NCBI GenBank assembly: GCA_016791045.1 | Contig: JAEUNO010000005.1 | Span: 62,001-126,000 of the forward strand | Source: Methyloversatilis sp. | Lineage (GTDB): Bacteria > Pseudomonadota > Gammaproteobacteria > Burkholderiales > Rhodocyclaceae | Length of the DNA: 64,000 nt | Direction of reading: 5' to 3' | Shown: in pieces, positions 44,581 through 54,279 of the stretch | Numbering within the stretch: the first letter of the stretch is position 1 | Layout: the number at the start of each line of letters is the position of its first letter | Position numbers and translations under genes: made by a program | Notes under the pieces: model-generated | Database searches by the model: none | What the model saw: the letters and a program-made list of their open reading frames with translations, nothing else | What the model was told of the DNA's origin: nothing

Positions 44581-46022
44581 GCTGCCACCTTCTTCAGGAT
44601 GCGCCGCGCGCGCCACTGGAAGCGCGGATCGAAGGCGTCGCGCACCGCGTCGGCGAACAGGTTGGCTGCCAGCACCAGCGCCAGCATCAGTACGAAGGCG
44701 GCGGCGAGCGACCACCACACGACCGGCTCGCGCGACAGCTCCAGACGCGCGGCATTGATCATCGTGCCGAAGCTGTTCATCGAACTGTCGACGCCGATGC
44801 CGATGTAGGACAGCACGGCTTCGGACAGCACCAGACCGGAGAAATCCATCACCAGCGCGATCAGCACGATGTGCATCAGATTGGGCAGGATGTGGCGGGC
44901 CATGATGCGTGCGTCGCCGACGCCGAAGGCGCGTGCCGCCTGCACGTAATCGAGTTCGCGCAGCTTCAGCGTCTCGGCGCGCAGCAGCCGGCACAGGCCG
45001 GTCCATGAGGTGAGGCCGAGGATGAAGCACAGCGCCAGCAGCCGGGCGTCGGCGCGTTCGGCGGCGGTTTCGAACCATTCGGGGTGGGTATCGATGATGA
45101 CCTGCATCATCAGCACCATGGCGGCAATCAGCAGCACGCCGGGGATGGAGTTGAGCACGGTGTAGAGGTACTGGATCGCGTCGTCCCACCAGCCGCCACG
45201 AAAGCCCGCGATCAGGCCGAGCGCGACCGCCAGCGGCAGCGTCACCAGCGTGGTCAGGGTGCCGATCAGCAGCGCGGTGCGCACCGATTTCAGCGACAGG
45301 TAGAGCACGTCCTGCCCGACCTTGTCGGTGCCGAACACGTGGTAACCCGCGGCCCAGGCTGCGGTGACGCCGCCGATCACGCACAGCACGGCCAGCGTCA
45401 CGAACACGGCGCGCCAGGCGATCGGCCGGGTCGTCGCGGTGTCCGGCCGCCACACGGTGCGGCAGGTGGCGCCGTAGGGTGCACCGCGCGCGAGCGCCAT
45501 CCATCCGACCGCCACACCGACCACCACCGCCCACAGCAGCAGGCCGTAGAACGCACCGCTCGCGGCGCGACGCGCGAGATCGCTGTCGCGTCCGGCCACC
45601 TCTTCAAGGTGCGCGCCACCCCACTTCAGCCGCGGGTAGTCGCGCGTCTGCACGCCGTCGCGCTCCATCGTTTCCTTCGCGAAGGCGTGCGTGGCCAGCG
45701 GCGCGGAGTAGGTCTTTTCCTTGTTCAGCCGCAGGTCGGCCACCAGCGCGTCGAGCGCCGACAGTACCTCGGGCGCGTACTGCACTTCGCTGCTGCCTTC
45801 CTGAGCCGGCAACCGTGGCTGGTAGTGCAGGGAATCGAGCAGGCCGACACTGACGAAGGCCGCCAGTATCGTCGCCGACGCCATCGCCACGCCCGACTCA
45901 CCCACCCGCCGCCAGGCGCGGCGCAGGTAATCCTGCCGACGGCAGTAGACGGCGAGCGCAATGCAGCCGGCCACCATCGCCCACAGCAGGATGTCGGACC
46001 ACAGGAAAACCGGGCGGAACAT
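44577..46022 (-). CDS. Peptide ABC transporter permease (OppC/YejE type)
   Basis: From ATG 46022 the product has 481 residues, longer than typical 300-340-residue OppC permeases. The extra N-terminal part holds three membrane segments and a soluble loop (LHYQPRLPAQEGSSEVQYAP...), as in YejE-like permeases. The C-terminal half has the transporter EAA-type loop (YVQAARAFGVGDARIMARH). Codons upstream of the chosen ATG are low-complexity intergenic repeat and are not counted as coding. Confidence 0.92.
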
Positions 46023-46039
46023 CAATGCGGCATCCTCCG

Positions 46040-46190
46040 CACAGTCGCGGCCGCGCCGCCCGCAGGGCCGCCCCAAGGGCGAGCGCAGCCCCCTCGGCGG
46101 GGGTGAGGCCGGGGTTGCGCAGCGCATGCGCTGCGCCGGCCGAACGGGCCGGCTTCGCAAAGCCGGCCCTGTGCGAACGCAGTGAGCGTG
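46040..46190. repeat. GC-rich intercistronic repeat inside the ABC operon
   Basis: The gap contains GGGCCGCCCCAAGG, CCCCCTCGGCGGGGG, the perfect palindrome GCGCAGCGCATGCGCTGCGC (46117-46136) and three GCCGGC-type arms nearby. It resembles the element at 3629-3787. It separates the two permease genes of one operon. Confidence 0.65.
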
Positions 46191-46197
46191 GGGGCCG

Positions 46198-47175
46198 TCA
46201 TTTCAGCCTCACCCGCGGATCGACCAGCGTGTAGGAAATGTCGGTCAGCAGCAGACCGACGATGTAGAGCACCGAGCCGATGAACACCATGGAGCGCACC
46301 ACGGCGAAATCCTGCGAGCCGATGGCGTCGATGGTGTAGCTGCCCAGCCCCGGAATGCCGAAAAAGCTCTCGAGCAGCAGCGAACCCATGAACAGCAGCG
46401 GAATGACCACCACCACGCCGGTCAGGATGGGGATCATCGCGTTCTTCAGCACATGCCGGAACAGCACGTGCAGTTCCGACAGGCCCTTGGCGCGCGCCGT
46501 GCGCACGTAGTCCTTGTTGATCTCTTCGAGGAACAGCGTGCGGTACCAGCGCGCCGACGCCCCGATGCCGCCGACCACGCTGATCAGCACCGGCAGGATG
46601 AGGAACTTGCCGGCGTCCAGCCCGCCGCTGTAGCCGGAAATCGGCACCAGATTCCACACCTTGCTGACCAGATACTGGCCGCCGATGATGTAGAACAGCC
46701 CGGAAATGGACATCGCCGCCACGCACAGCACCACACCGCCGACATCCAGCGCGGTGTTGCGGAAGAACACCAGCAGCAGCGCGAAACTGACGGTGACGAA
46801 CAGACCGAGGATGAAGGTCGGAATCGCGATGGCGAGGCTGGGCCCCATGCGGCTCCTGATTTCCAGCGCGATGTCGCGGCCGTCGTCGGCGCGACCGAAG
46901 TCCAGCGCGAACATGCGCACCGACTTGTCGAACAGGATGGTGTCGGTCGCCTTCGCCACACCCGGCGCGGCGGCATTCCACACCAGCGGCTTGTCATAGC
47001 CGCGCTCGGCCTTCCACTTCTCGATCGCCTCCGGCGTCACCCGCTTCGCACCCAGCTGCATGCGCGCGATGTCGTCCGGCGAATTGACGACGAAGAACAG
47101 CAGGAAGGTGATCAGGTTCACCCCGATCAGGATGGGAATGGCATAGAGCAGCCGGCGGATGATGTAGGCGATCAT
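46198..47175 (-). CDS. Peptide ABC transporter permease (OppB/YejB type)
   Basis: The 325-residue protein begins MIAYIIRRLLYAIPILIGVN, the standard OppB/DppB start, and has six membrane segments, with the EAA-type loop DYVRTARAKGLSELHVLFRH and C-terminal TDISYTLVDPRVRLK. It pairs with the 481-residue permease. ATG 47175 is chosen by this motif and by AGGAGG-like sequence (GCAGGAGGCTGACCCG) just upstream. Confidence 0.94.
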   Translation of the reverse strand: MIAYIIRRLLYAIPILIGVNLITFLLFFVVNSPDDIARMQLGAKRVTPEAIEKWKAERGYDKPLVWNAAAPGVAKATDTILFDKSVRMFALDFGRADDGRDIALEIRSRMGPSLAIAIPTFILGLFVTVSFALLLVFFRNTALDVGGVVLCVAAMSISGLFYIIGGQYLVSKVWNLVPISGYSGGLDAGKFLILPVLISVVGGIGASARWYRTLFLEEINKDYVRTARAKGLSELHVLFRHVLKNAMIPILTGVVVVIPLLFMGSLLLESFFGIPGLGSYTIDAIGSQDFAVVRSMVFIGSVLYIVGLLLTDISYTLVDPRVRLK

Positions 47176-47253
47176 CGGGTCAGCCTCCTGCAGTCGCAGG
47201 CGAGGCCCGCGATGCGCAAGGCAGCGCCCGCAGCATCGTCGATCGACGCGCTG

Positions 47254-47329
47254 TCGCCTGCAGGGCAGGCTCCTGCGAAAACCCTGCAGCTTTCGGCACG
47301 CCTGTCGCAGGAGCCTGCCCTGCAGGCGA
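47254..47329. repeat. Perfect 25-bp inverted repeat between SBP and permease genes
   Basis: The arms 47254-47278 and 47305-47329 are exact inverse complements (start TCGCCTGCAGGGCAGG), separated by 26 bases. Transcribed, this forms a very stable stem-loop without a T-run, inside the transporter operon after the substrate-binding gene. Confidence 0.9.
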
Positions 47330-47374
47330 TCCCGGCGGACAATCCCGTGACACCAGCCCGGGCCAGCGACGTCC

Positions 47375-49555
47375 TCATGCCGCCGCCCCCACGGCGCGCG
47401 CCTGTTCCGAGCGCTTCCAGTGACGCCACGCCGGCCACACCAGTGCAAGCAGCAGCAGCGCGCCGGCGAACAGAGGCCAGCGCACCGGGCGGTTCCATTC
47501 GGCGCGCTTCGCTTCGCGCAGCGCCGGGTCGATGCGGGTGTATTTCATCGTGTTGTTGGCCACGGTCGACGGTTTGCGGTTGAACACCCAGCTGTGTTCC
47601 AGGCCGTAGCTCTTCGGGTGGAAGCCCCACACCCAGGGTGCGTCGTGCTGCAGGATGGCCAGCATGCGGTCAAGGATGGCCTGCCGCTCCGGGCTGTTGT
47701 CCATCGCCTTCATCTTCTCGAACAGGCGGTCGAATTCGGCGTTCTCGTAATTTGCCGCATTTTCGCCCTGCACCTTCACCTTCGACTGCGGGCCGTAGAG
47801 CAGGAACAGGAAATTCTCCGGGTCCGGGTAGTCGGCGTTCCAGCCCCAGAAGAAAAGTTGGGCGGCGCCCTTGCGCACCTTTTCCTGGAAGCGGTTGTAG
47901 TCGGTGCTGCGCACCACGAGCTGCACGCCCAGACGTTCGAACTGCTTGGTCAGCCAGTCGATGCGCGCCTTGCTGCCCAGACCGGTGCCGGTGGTGTCGA
48001 GATTGACCACCAGTGCTTCGCCGGTCTTCGCGTCACGACCGTTCGGCCAGCCCGCTTCGGCCAGCAACCGCTTCGCATCATCGATCGGCTTGCGCTGTGG
48101 CGCGTTGCCCACCCACGTGTACATCTGCGGATTCATGCCTTCGCGACCGTCGCGGTAACCGAAGATGCCCGGCGGCAGCGGCGACTGGGCCGGCAGGCCG
48201 CGGCCGTTCTGGAAGATGGAAATGAACTCCTCCTGGTCGAGCGCAATGCCGATGGCCTGACGCAGCTTGCGGCCGCGCTCTGCCATGCCGCCGACCACCG
48301 GGTCGAGCATGTTGAAGCCCATGTACATCGTGGACGTGGATACCGAGGTCTGCAGCCGGATGCCCTGCGCCCGCATGCTGTCGCTCAGGCTGACCTCGCC
48401 GGTCTGGCCGAACTGCACCGCCTGGTCGAAGGAATCGGAACTGATGCCGGACGCGTCGTAATAGCCCTGCAGGAACTTGTTCCAGTACGGAATCTGTTCC
48501 TTTTCGCGCGTGAATACGATCTGTTCCACGAGCGGCAGGCGCTTGCCGCAGTCGGCCAGCAGGCCGGCTTCGCGGTCGCCCTCCTCGCCCTCGCACGGAT
48601 AGGCTTCTTCGCGGAAATTCGGGTTGCGCGTCAGCACCATGCGCGCGTTCGGATTGTTCTCGCTGAGCATGTAGGGGCCGGTGCCGATCGGATACCAGTC
48701 GAGCGTGAGATTGCGTTCGGCCATGCCGGGCTGGGCGTGGAACAGGTCGGCCTCCCACGGCACCGGCGCGAAGAAGGGCATGGCGAGCCAGTACAGGAAC
48801 TGCGGGTACTTGCCCTTCAGGCGGATGCGGTAGGTGTGGCGGTCGATCACCTCGACGCCCGGCAGCGCGTGCTGGCGCAGGTCCAGCCAGGCGCCGGGCG
48901 GCAATGTCTTCGCGGCATCCTTCAGCGTGTCGCCGAACTCCTTCAGGCCGACGATGTAGTCGCTCATCAGGCCGAAAATCGGCGAATGCAGGCCCGGATG
49001 GGCCAGCCGCTTGATCTGGTAGGCGTAGTCGGCGGCTTCGAGCTCGCGCGAGCCGGTCTGTTCGAAGTCGTACAGCGTCAGCCGCGGGCCCGGGCCACCC
49101 GAGTGGTAGAGGTAACGGCCGGCTTCGTCGCGCGCCAGCGCCGGATGCGGCTGATAGCGGATGCCCGGCCTGATGCGGATGTCGTACACCGACTCGGCGA
49201 TGTCGGCCGCCGGCGCATCGGCGGACAGCTCGCGGCCGTCGCGGTCGTAGAAGCGCGGCTGCGGCATCGCCTCGGCCGTGGCGGTGGTCAGTTCGAACGG
49301 TCGCTTGAGGTAGTGATACTGCAGCGGCGCCTCGTAGATCTGCGCCGTGAAGGTGATTTCGTTTTCGCTGTAGGACTGCACCGGATCAAGGTGCTTGGGC
49401 GGGTCGGTGAAGGCCGTATACAGAATGTTTCGACCCGTCTCCGCCGCCGGATAAGGATTGTTCCAGACCTCGCCGCAGCCACTGAGCAGCATGGAAGCCA
49501 TGGACGCGGCCAGCAGTCGGCACAGGGAGCGATGCAGCGGTCGCAGTCGGATCAT
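47375..49555 (-). CDS. ABC transporter substrate-binding lipoprotein (SBP family 5)
   Basis: The 726-residue protein has a lipoprotein signal (ASMASMLLSGC), then the family 5 fold: ILYTAFTDPPKHLDPVQSYS, LDWYPIGTGPYMLSENNPNARM, YMGFNMLDPVVGG and LFFWGWNADYPDPENFLFLLYGP. It should bind oligopeptides or peptide-like antibiotics for import by the downstream permeases. The C-terminus is unusual: WPLFAGALLLLALVWPAW followed by RHWKR is a membrane segment, so the protein may be anchored at both ends. First gene of the importer operon. Confidence 0.94.
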   Translation of the reverse strand: MIRLRPLHRSLCRLLAASMASMLLSGCGEVWNNPYPAAETGRNILYTAFTDPPKHLDPVQSYSENEITFTAQIYEAPLQYHYLKRPFELTTATAEAMPQPRFYDRDGRELSADAPAADIAESVYDIRIRPGIRYQPHPALARDEAGRYLYHSGGPGPRLTLYDFEQTGSRELEAADYAYQIKRLAHPGLHSPIFGLMSDYIVGLKEFGDTLKDAAKTLPPGAWLDLRQHALPGVEVIDRHTYRIRLKGKYPQFLYWLAMPFFAPVPWEADLFHAQPGMAERNLTLDWYPIGTGPYMLSENNPNARMVLTRNPNFREEAYPCEGEEGDREAGLLADCGKRLPLVEQIVFTREKEQIPYWNKFLQGYYDASGISSDSFDQAVQFGQTGEVSLSDSMRAQGIRLQTSVSTSTMYMGFNMLDPVVGGMAERGRKLRQAIGIALDQEEFISIFQNGRGLPAQSPLPPGIFGYRDGREGMNPQMYTWVGNAPQRKPIDDAKRLLAEAGWPNGRDAKTGEALVVNLDTTGTGLGSKARIDWLTKQFERLGVQLVVRSTDYNRFQEKVRKGAAQLFFWGWNADYPDPENFLFLLYGPQSKVKVQGENAANYENAEFDRLFEKMKAMDNSPERQAILDRMLAILQHDAPWVWGFHPKSYGLEHSWVFNRKPSTVANNTMKYTRIDPALREAKRAEWNRPVRWPLFAGALLLLALVWPAWRHWKRSEQARAVGAAA

Positions 49556-49724
49556 GGGCGGATTGTAGGCGGCGGGGTCCGCTCTATGAGCGGGCCGGCG
49601 GAAAAAGGTTTCCCGTGATGCCCGGCTGACGGGCCTGACGGTCAGGGCTGTCGGTCAACTCGGCGAACCGACGGTGCGACGATCGGTCTAGGATGCAGAT
49701 GATGTGTCACCGTGCCGCCCGCCG

Positions 49725-50639
49725 ATGAATCTGGTCCGTCCCCATGTCCGTCCCCGTATCCGCGCCCTGAAGGCGCTGCTGCCCGCGTTCGCCGTTGCGC
49801 TCGCGCTCACCGGCTGCAGCTTCGTGCAGATGGGCTACAACCAGCTCGACCGCCTGATCGCCTGGCGGCTCGACGACTACCTGCCGATGTATTCGGCGCA
49901 GCGTGCAGTGGTCGAGCCGGCGGTCGCGCGGCTCGTCAACTGGCACTGCGCGACCCAGCTTCCTGCATACTCGGCCTGGCTGCGTACGGTCGATGCCGAC
50001 ATGCGCAACGGTCTGAGCGTGGCGCGTGCGAATGCGCACATCGGCCAGGCCCTGGGGTTCGGCCACGACATCGCCCGCCGCGCGGCGCGCGAAGTCGGGC
50101 CGCTCATGGTGGGCGCCACACCGGCGCAGATCGAGGCATTCAACAAGCGGATGAAGAAGAGCAACCGTGACTATGTCGAAGATTGGGTCGAACCCCCGCG
50201 CGACGAACTCGTGCGCGAGCGCGCCAAGCGCATGAAGAAGCGCAGCGAGGCCTGGCTGGGCAAGCTCACGCCGGCGCAGCTGACGCTGATCGACGACTGG
50301 GCACGCGACGTGCGCAGCAATGGCGACGATGGCATCGAGACCCGCCGCCGCTGGCAGACGGCGCTGGCAGACGTGCTGGCGCGCCGCAATGCCGAACGCG
50401 ACGCCGTAATCAGCGACCTCGAAACACTTTTCGTGTCGCCTGGCGCCGTCTTCACACCGGGCTATGCCGCCGCCTTCGATGCCAACCGTGCCCGCGCGGC
50501 CGAGGCGCTGTCTGCGCTGTCGACGTCGCTCACGCCAGCGCAGCGCAAGCACCTGCAGAACGAAGCCGCCTCGCTCATCGCCGATATCGAACAGATCGCC
50601 TGCCGCCGCAGCGAATCCAGCCTACAGGCCCGCTCATGA
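49725..50639 (+). CDS. DUF6279 family lipoprotein
   Basis: The 304-residue protein has a signal with lipobox ALTGC, then SFVQMGYNQLDRLIAWRLDDY, the signature start of DUF6279 lipoproteins. The rest is helical and Arg-rich. Function unknown. ATG 49725 is preferred over an in-frame GTG at 49704. Its stop overlaps the LON-domain gene start (ATGA). Divergent from the substrate-binding protein gene. Confidence 0.85.
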   Translation: MNLVRPHVRPRIRALKALLPAFAVALALTGCSFVQMGYNQLDRLIAWRLDDYLPMYSAQRAVVEPAVARLVNWHCATQLPAYSAWLRTVDADMRNGLSVARANAHIGQALGFGHDIARRAAREVGPLMVGATPAQIEAFNKRMKKSNRDYVEDWVEPPRDELVRERAKRMKKRSEAWLGKLTPAQLTLIDDWARDVRSNGDDGIETRRRWQTALADVLARRNAERDAVISDLETLFVSPGAVFTPGYAAAFDANRARAAEALSALSTSLTPAQRKHLQNEAASLIADIEQIACRRSESSLQARS

Positions 50640-51262
50640 CATCCTCACTCTCTCCCGACGCCATCCCGCTGTTTCCGCTCGGCGTCGTGCTGTTTCCGGA
50701 CGGCATGCTGCCGCTGCGCATCTTCGAGGTGCGCTATCTGACGATGATCAAGCAGTGCCACAAGACCGGAAAGCCGTTCGGCGTGGTGGCCCTGACCCAG
50801 GGCCAGGACGTGCAGCGCCCCGGCCCGGCGCCGGGCGAGCGCTTTCACGCCATCGGCACGCTGGCCGAAATCATCGATTACCAGACCCCGCAGCGCGGGC
50901 TGATCGAAATCGTCACCCGCGGCACGTCGCGCTTCAAGGTGACGGCCAGCGAGCAGACACCGCATGGTCTGTGGATGGCCGACATCGACGTGCTGCCGGC
51001 CGACCCGCACGTCAAGGTGCCGTCGGATCTGGCCTATGTCGCGGCCAATCTGGTCCGCATGCTCGAAGTGTTCGAATCGGCCGAGGTGTCGCCCATCCTC
51101 GAACCGCGCCGCTTCGACGCCGCAGGCTGGGTGGCCAACCGCTGGTGCGAACTGCTGCCGGTACCGGCCGAAGACCGCCAGCGCATGATGGAAATGACCG
51201 ATCCGCTGCTGCGTCTGGAATTGATCAGCGATCTGCTGGACATGACCGAATTCGGTCGCTGA
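50636..51262 (+). CDS. LON N-terminal (substrate-binding) domain protein
   Basis: The 208-residue protein matches the stand-alone LON substrate-binding domain: IPLFPLGVVLFPDGMLPLRI, FEVRYLTMIKQC and the helical C-terminus with LLRLELISDLLDM. It has no ATPase or protease domain, as usual for the COG2802 family. It may bind unfolded peptides; the role is unknown. Translationally coupled to the DUF6279 lipoprotein gene. Confidence 0.92.
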   Translation: MTSSLSPDAIPLFPLGVVLFPDGMLPLRIFEVRYLTMIKQCHKTGKPFGVVALTQGQDVQRPGPAPGERFHAIGTLAEIIDYQTPQRGLIEIVTRGTSRFKVTASEQTPHGLWMADIDVLPADPHVKVPSDLAYVAANLVRMLEVFESAEVSPILEPRRFDAAGWVANRWCELLPVPAEDRQRMMEMTDPLLRLELISDLLDMTEFGR

Positions 51263-51271
51263 ACGCACACG

Positions 51272-52048
51272 TCAGCGGTCGATGGCGAGCCTGATCAGCC
51301 ACAGCGCGGTCAGTGCCATCATCAGGGCGAACAGCCGGCGCATGCGCTGCTCCGGCAGGCGGTGCGCCAGCGCCACACCGGCCGATACGGTGAGCAGGCC
51401 GCCGGCCGCGAGGGGCAGTCCGGTCATCCAGTCCACCCGCTGTGCGCCGGCATAGCTGGCCAGCGCAACCAGTGCGCTCGGCGTGACGAGCGCCAGCGCG
51501 AGGCTCTGCGCCGTCGTCTGGTGCTGACCGAACAGACGCGCGAACAGCGGCGTCGACACCAGGCCACCCCCCACGCCCAGAAGACCCATGCTGCTGCCGC
51601 CGACCACCCCGACAAAGGGCATCCATCGCAGGTCCAGCGGCCCGGCGGCCACCGGGTCGCGCGCGGCCGTGCGACGCATCAGCGATGCCGCGAGCAGCAG
51701 AAGGAATCCGGCGAACACGGCGCGCAGCAGCAGCGGGTCCAGTCGCGCCGCGTAATGCGCCGACACCGCCGTGCTGACTGTCGCGACCGTCGCAATCGCC
51801 AGCAGGCGACCGGGCGGCACCGGGTGGCGCTGCTGGTAGCGCCACCAGCCGACGAGCAGGTTGGGCACCATCATGACCAGCGCCGTGCCCTGGGCAAGTG
51901 CCTGATCCATGCCGAACACGAGCGCCAGCATCGGAATCGCGATGATGCCGCCACCGATGCCGAACAGGCCGCCGAAAAAGCCGAGCGCGGCACCGAGCGC
52001 GATCAGGGCAAGCAGGTACGGCACGGCGTTCAGCAGGGACGCGGTCAT
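51272..52048 (-). CDS. TauE/SafE family sulfite/anion exporter-like permease
   Basis: The 258-residue protein has about eight membrane segments. The repeated motifs LGFFGGLFGIGGGIIAIPMLALVFG and VVGGSSMGLLGVGGGLVSTPLFARLFG are the TauE/SafE duplicated signature. Substrates of the family include sulfite, sulfoacetate and related organosulfur anions; none can be named here. Divergent from a LysR regulator, which may control it. Confidence 0.94.
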   Translation of the reverse strand: MTASLLNAVPYLLALIALGAALGFFGGLFGIGGGIIAIPMLALVFGMDQALAQGTALVMMVPNLLVGWWRYQQRHPVPPGRLLAIATVATVSTAVSAHYAARLDPLLLRAVFAGFLLLLAASLMRRTAARDPVAAGPLDLRWMPFVGVVGGSSMGLLGVGGGLVSTPLFARLFGQHQTTAQSLALALVTPSALVALASYAGAQRVDWMTGLPLAAGGLLTVSAGVALAHRLPEQRMRRLFALMMALTALWLIRLAIDR

Positions 52049-52082
52049 CGGGCGACGGGAGGGCGAACGGATCGTCCATGCT

Positions 52083-52097
52083 ATTCATCTCATGAAT
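52083..52097. promoter_or_regulatory. Palindrome in the TauE/LysR divergent gap
   Basis: ATTCATCTCATGAAT has perfect 6-bp arms and contains a T-N11-A LysR-type box (52084 to 52096). It lies between the divergent tauE-like and lysR genes and is a plausible binding site for this regulator. Confidence 0.45.
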
Positions 52098-52145
52098 TAC
52101 TACAATGGCCGTAATTTCAATTCATTCTGAAGTTCACGATCAATA

Positions 52146-53069
52146 ATGAATTCAGGCACCGATCTGGCTTTCTTCAGCACGCTGGCGCGCCAGCCCAGTC
52201 TGGCGGCCGCCGCGCAGGCACTCGGCGTCACGCCGCCTGCGGTCAGCCGCCGGCTGGCGGCGCTGGAAGCCCGACTGGGCGTACGGCTGCTGAACCGCAC
52301 GACCCGCCGGCTCGGCCTGACCGCCAGCGGCGTGCGCTATCTGGAAGACGGCGAACGCATCCTGCGCGATATCGACACCCTCGAGCGTTCGCTGGCCACC
52401 GGCCAGGCGGTGCCGAGCGGACTGCTGCGCGTCAACGCGAGTTTCGGCTTCGGCCGGCGCCAGCTCGCACCCGCGGTATCGGACTTCGTCCGCCGGTATC
52501 CCGAGGTCGACGTGGTGCTGCAATTGACCGATCGCGCACTCGATCTCGACACGCACGGCCTCGACGTCGGCATCCGTTTCGGCTTGGCGCCCGACGCGCG
52601 CGTGCTGGCGCGCTGCATTGCCGGCAACCGCCGGCTGCTGTGCGCCGCGCCCGACTACCTCGCGGCCAACGGCCCGCCGGCGACACCGCGCGATCTGATG
52701 CAGCACCGCTGCATCGTCATCCGCGAGAACGAGGACGCGTTCAACACCTGGGTACTGTCCGACGGGAACCAGCAGGTCAAGGTGAAGGTGGGCGGACCGC
52801 TCGCCACCAACCACGGCGAGATTGCCGTTGACTGGGCGCTGGCCGGGCACGGCATCCTGCTGCGTTCGGAATGGGACATCGCCGCCAGCCTGCGCAGCGG
52901 CGCGCTGGTGCGCGTGCTCGAACCGTGGGCCGGCACGGCGGCCGACATTCACGCCGTCTATCCGCCGCATCACCAGCTGTCGGCGCGGGTGTGCGCCTTC
53001 GTCGACTTTCTCGCCGAGCGCTTCCGCGACTTCCGCCCGGACGGGTCGCAAACGGATACACGATGGTGA
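52146..53069 (+). CDS. LysR family transcriptional regulator
   Basis: The 307-residue protein has an N-terminal winged helix-turn-helix (LAFFSTLARQPSLAAAAQAL, GVTPPAVSRRLAALEARLGV, RLLNRTTRRLGLT) and a C-terminal effector domain like the DNA-recognition LysR group without catalytic partners (FDVGIRFG-type segment, here LDVGIRFGLAPDARVLARCI). The closest subgroup is the GcvA/DsdC-like 'LysR/AaeR' set. Divergent from the TauE-like permease, a typical regulator/target pair. Confidence 0.94.
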   Translation: MNSGTDLAFFSTLARQPSLAAAAQALGVTPPAVSRRLAALEARLGVRLLNRTTRRLGLTASGVRYLEDGERILRDIDTLERSLATGQAVPSGLLRVNASFGFGRRQLAPAVSDFVRRYPEVDVVLQLTDRALDLDTHGLDVGIRFGLAPDARVLARCIAGNRRLLCAAPDYLAANGPPATPRDLMQHRCIVIRENEDAFNTWVLSDGNQQVKVKVGGPLATNHGEIAVDWALAGHGILLRSEWDIAASLRSGALVRVLEPWAGTAADIHAVYPPHHQLSARVCAFVDFLAERFRDFRPDGSQTDTRW

Positions 53070-53129
53070 TCATCGGCGCCGGACTGGAGTGCTACGCTCG
53101 GCCCACTCCCGCATGACGCACTGCCGCAC

Positions 53130-54269
53130 GTGACCCCCACCCCCCTGCCCCTGCTCGACCAGCTGATCCGGCGCCGCCGGCGCATTCCGGTGACACTGAC
53201 GCTGATCGGGCTCAATGTCGGCGTGTTCGCGCTGATGCTGCTGTACGGCGCCGGCCTGTGGCACTCCTCGAGCGACGTGCAGTTCGCCTGGGGCGCCAAT
53301 TTCGGTCCGGCGACCAAGGACGGCGAATGGTGGCGGCTGGGCAGCGCGCTGTTCCTGCACTTCGGGCTGTTCCATCTGGGCATGAACATGCTGTCGCTGT
53401 GGGACGGCGGCCGGCTGGTCGAACGCATGTTCGGTCCGGTGCGCTTCATCGCGATCTATCTGGTGAGCGGTCTGGCCGGCAATCTGCTGTCGCTGATCGC
53501 GCAGGGCGACCGGGCGGTGTCGGGCGGCGCATCGGGCGCCATCTTCGGCGTGTATGGCGCGTTGCTGAGCTTTCTGTGGCAGCAGCGCGACACGCTGGAG
53601 CGCCGCGAATTCACCCGCCTGTTCTGGGGAGCCTGCCTGTTCGCGGCCATCACCATCTTTCTCGGCTTCCAGATCCCGGGCATCGACAACGGTGCGCACA
53701 TCGGCGGCTTCATCGCCGGCGTGCTGGCCGGTGCCGCGCTGGCGCAACCGCTGGGCGACAGCGCAAAACCGCTGCTTGGCCGCTATCGCACGCGGACCGC
53801 CTCGGCCGGGCAGTGGCTGGCTGGCTTCACGCTGGTGACCGCGCTGGTCCTGCTGGTCATCGGCATTCCGTCGCCGCGCTATCGCTGGAGCGAAGAGGTG
53901 ATGGCACGCGGCGAGATTCGTGAGTTCATCGGCGAAGACAAGCGCATCGCCGACCGCTGGACGCAGCTGATCGGCGACGCGCAATCGTCCGGTGCATCCT
54001 TCGACGAACTGGCCGGGCGGATCGAAACCGAGGTGGCCGACGCCTATCAGCAAAGCTTCGACGAACTGACCGACCTGCGCCTCAGCCCGGAAGCACCGTC
54101 GGCGCCGACGCTGGAAAGCCTGCGCCGCTACGCCGAACGGCGGCTCGACGCCTCGCGCGCGCTGGTCGACGGCCTGCGTGCGCATGACATCGAGCGCGTG
54201 CGCGAGGCGCTGGAACAGGCCAGCCAGCCACCCCCGCGGGTCAAGCCGCAAAGCAGCAAACCGAACTGA
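53130..54269 (+). CDS. Rhomboid family intramembrane serine protease
   Basis: The 379-residue protein starts with GTG 53130. It has six core membrane segments, the catalytic Ser in GGASGAIFGVYGALL and the His in GAHIGGFIAGVLAG, with the HFGLFHLGMNM loop typical of active rhomboids. After about residue 225 comes another membrane segment and then a soluble, acidic and helical cytoplasmic tail of about 140 residues, unusual in length. Substrate unknown. Confidence 0.93.
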   Translation: MTPTPLPLLDQLIRRRRRIPVTLTLIGLNVGVFALMLLYGAGLWHSSSDVQFAWGANFGPATKDGEWWRLGSALFLHFGLFHLGMNMLSLWDGGRLVERMFGPVRFIAIYLVSGLAGNLLSLIAQGDRAVSGGASGAIFGVYGALLSFLWQQRDTLERREFTRLFWGACLFAAITIFLGFQIPGIDNGAHIGGFIAGVLAGAALAQPLGDSAKPLLGRYRTRTASAGQWLAGFTLVTALVLLVIGIPSPRYRWSEEVMARGEIREFIGEDKRIADRWTQLIGDAQSSGASFDELAGRIETEVADAYQQSFDELTDLRLSPEAPSAPTLESLRRYAERRLDASRALVDGLRAHDIERVREALEQASQPPPRVKPQSSKPN

Positions 54270-54279
54270 GCGGACTGCG

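Noticed and set aside
47420-49618. 732-codon open frame on the plus strand
   Set aside because: It is antisense to the substrate-binding protein gene; composition is His/Arg/Gln-rich shadow sequence without motifs.
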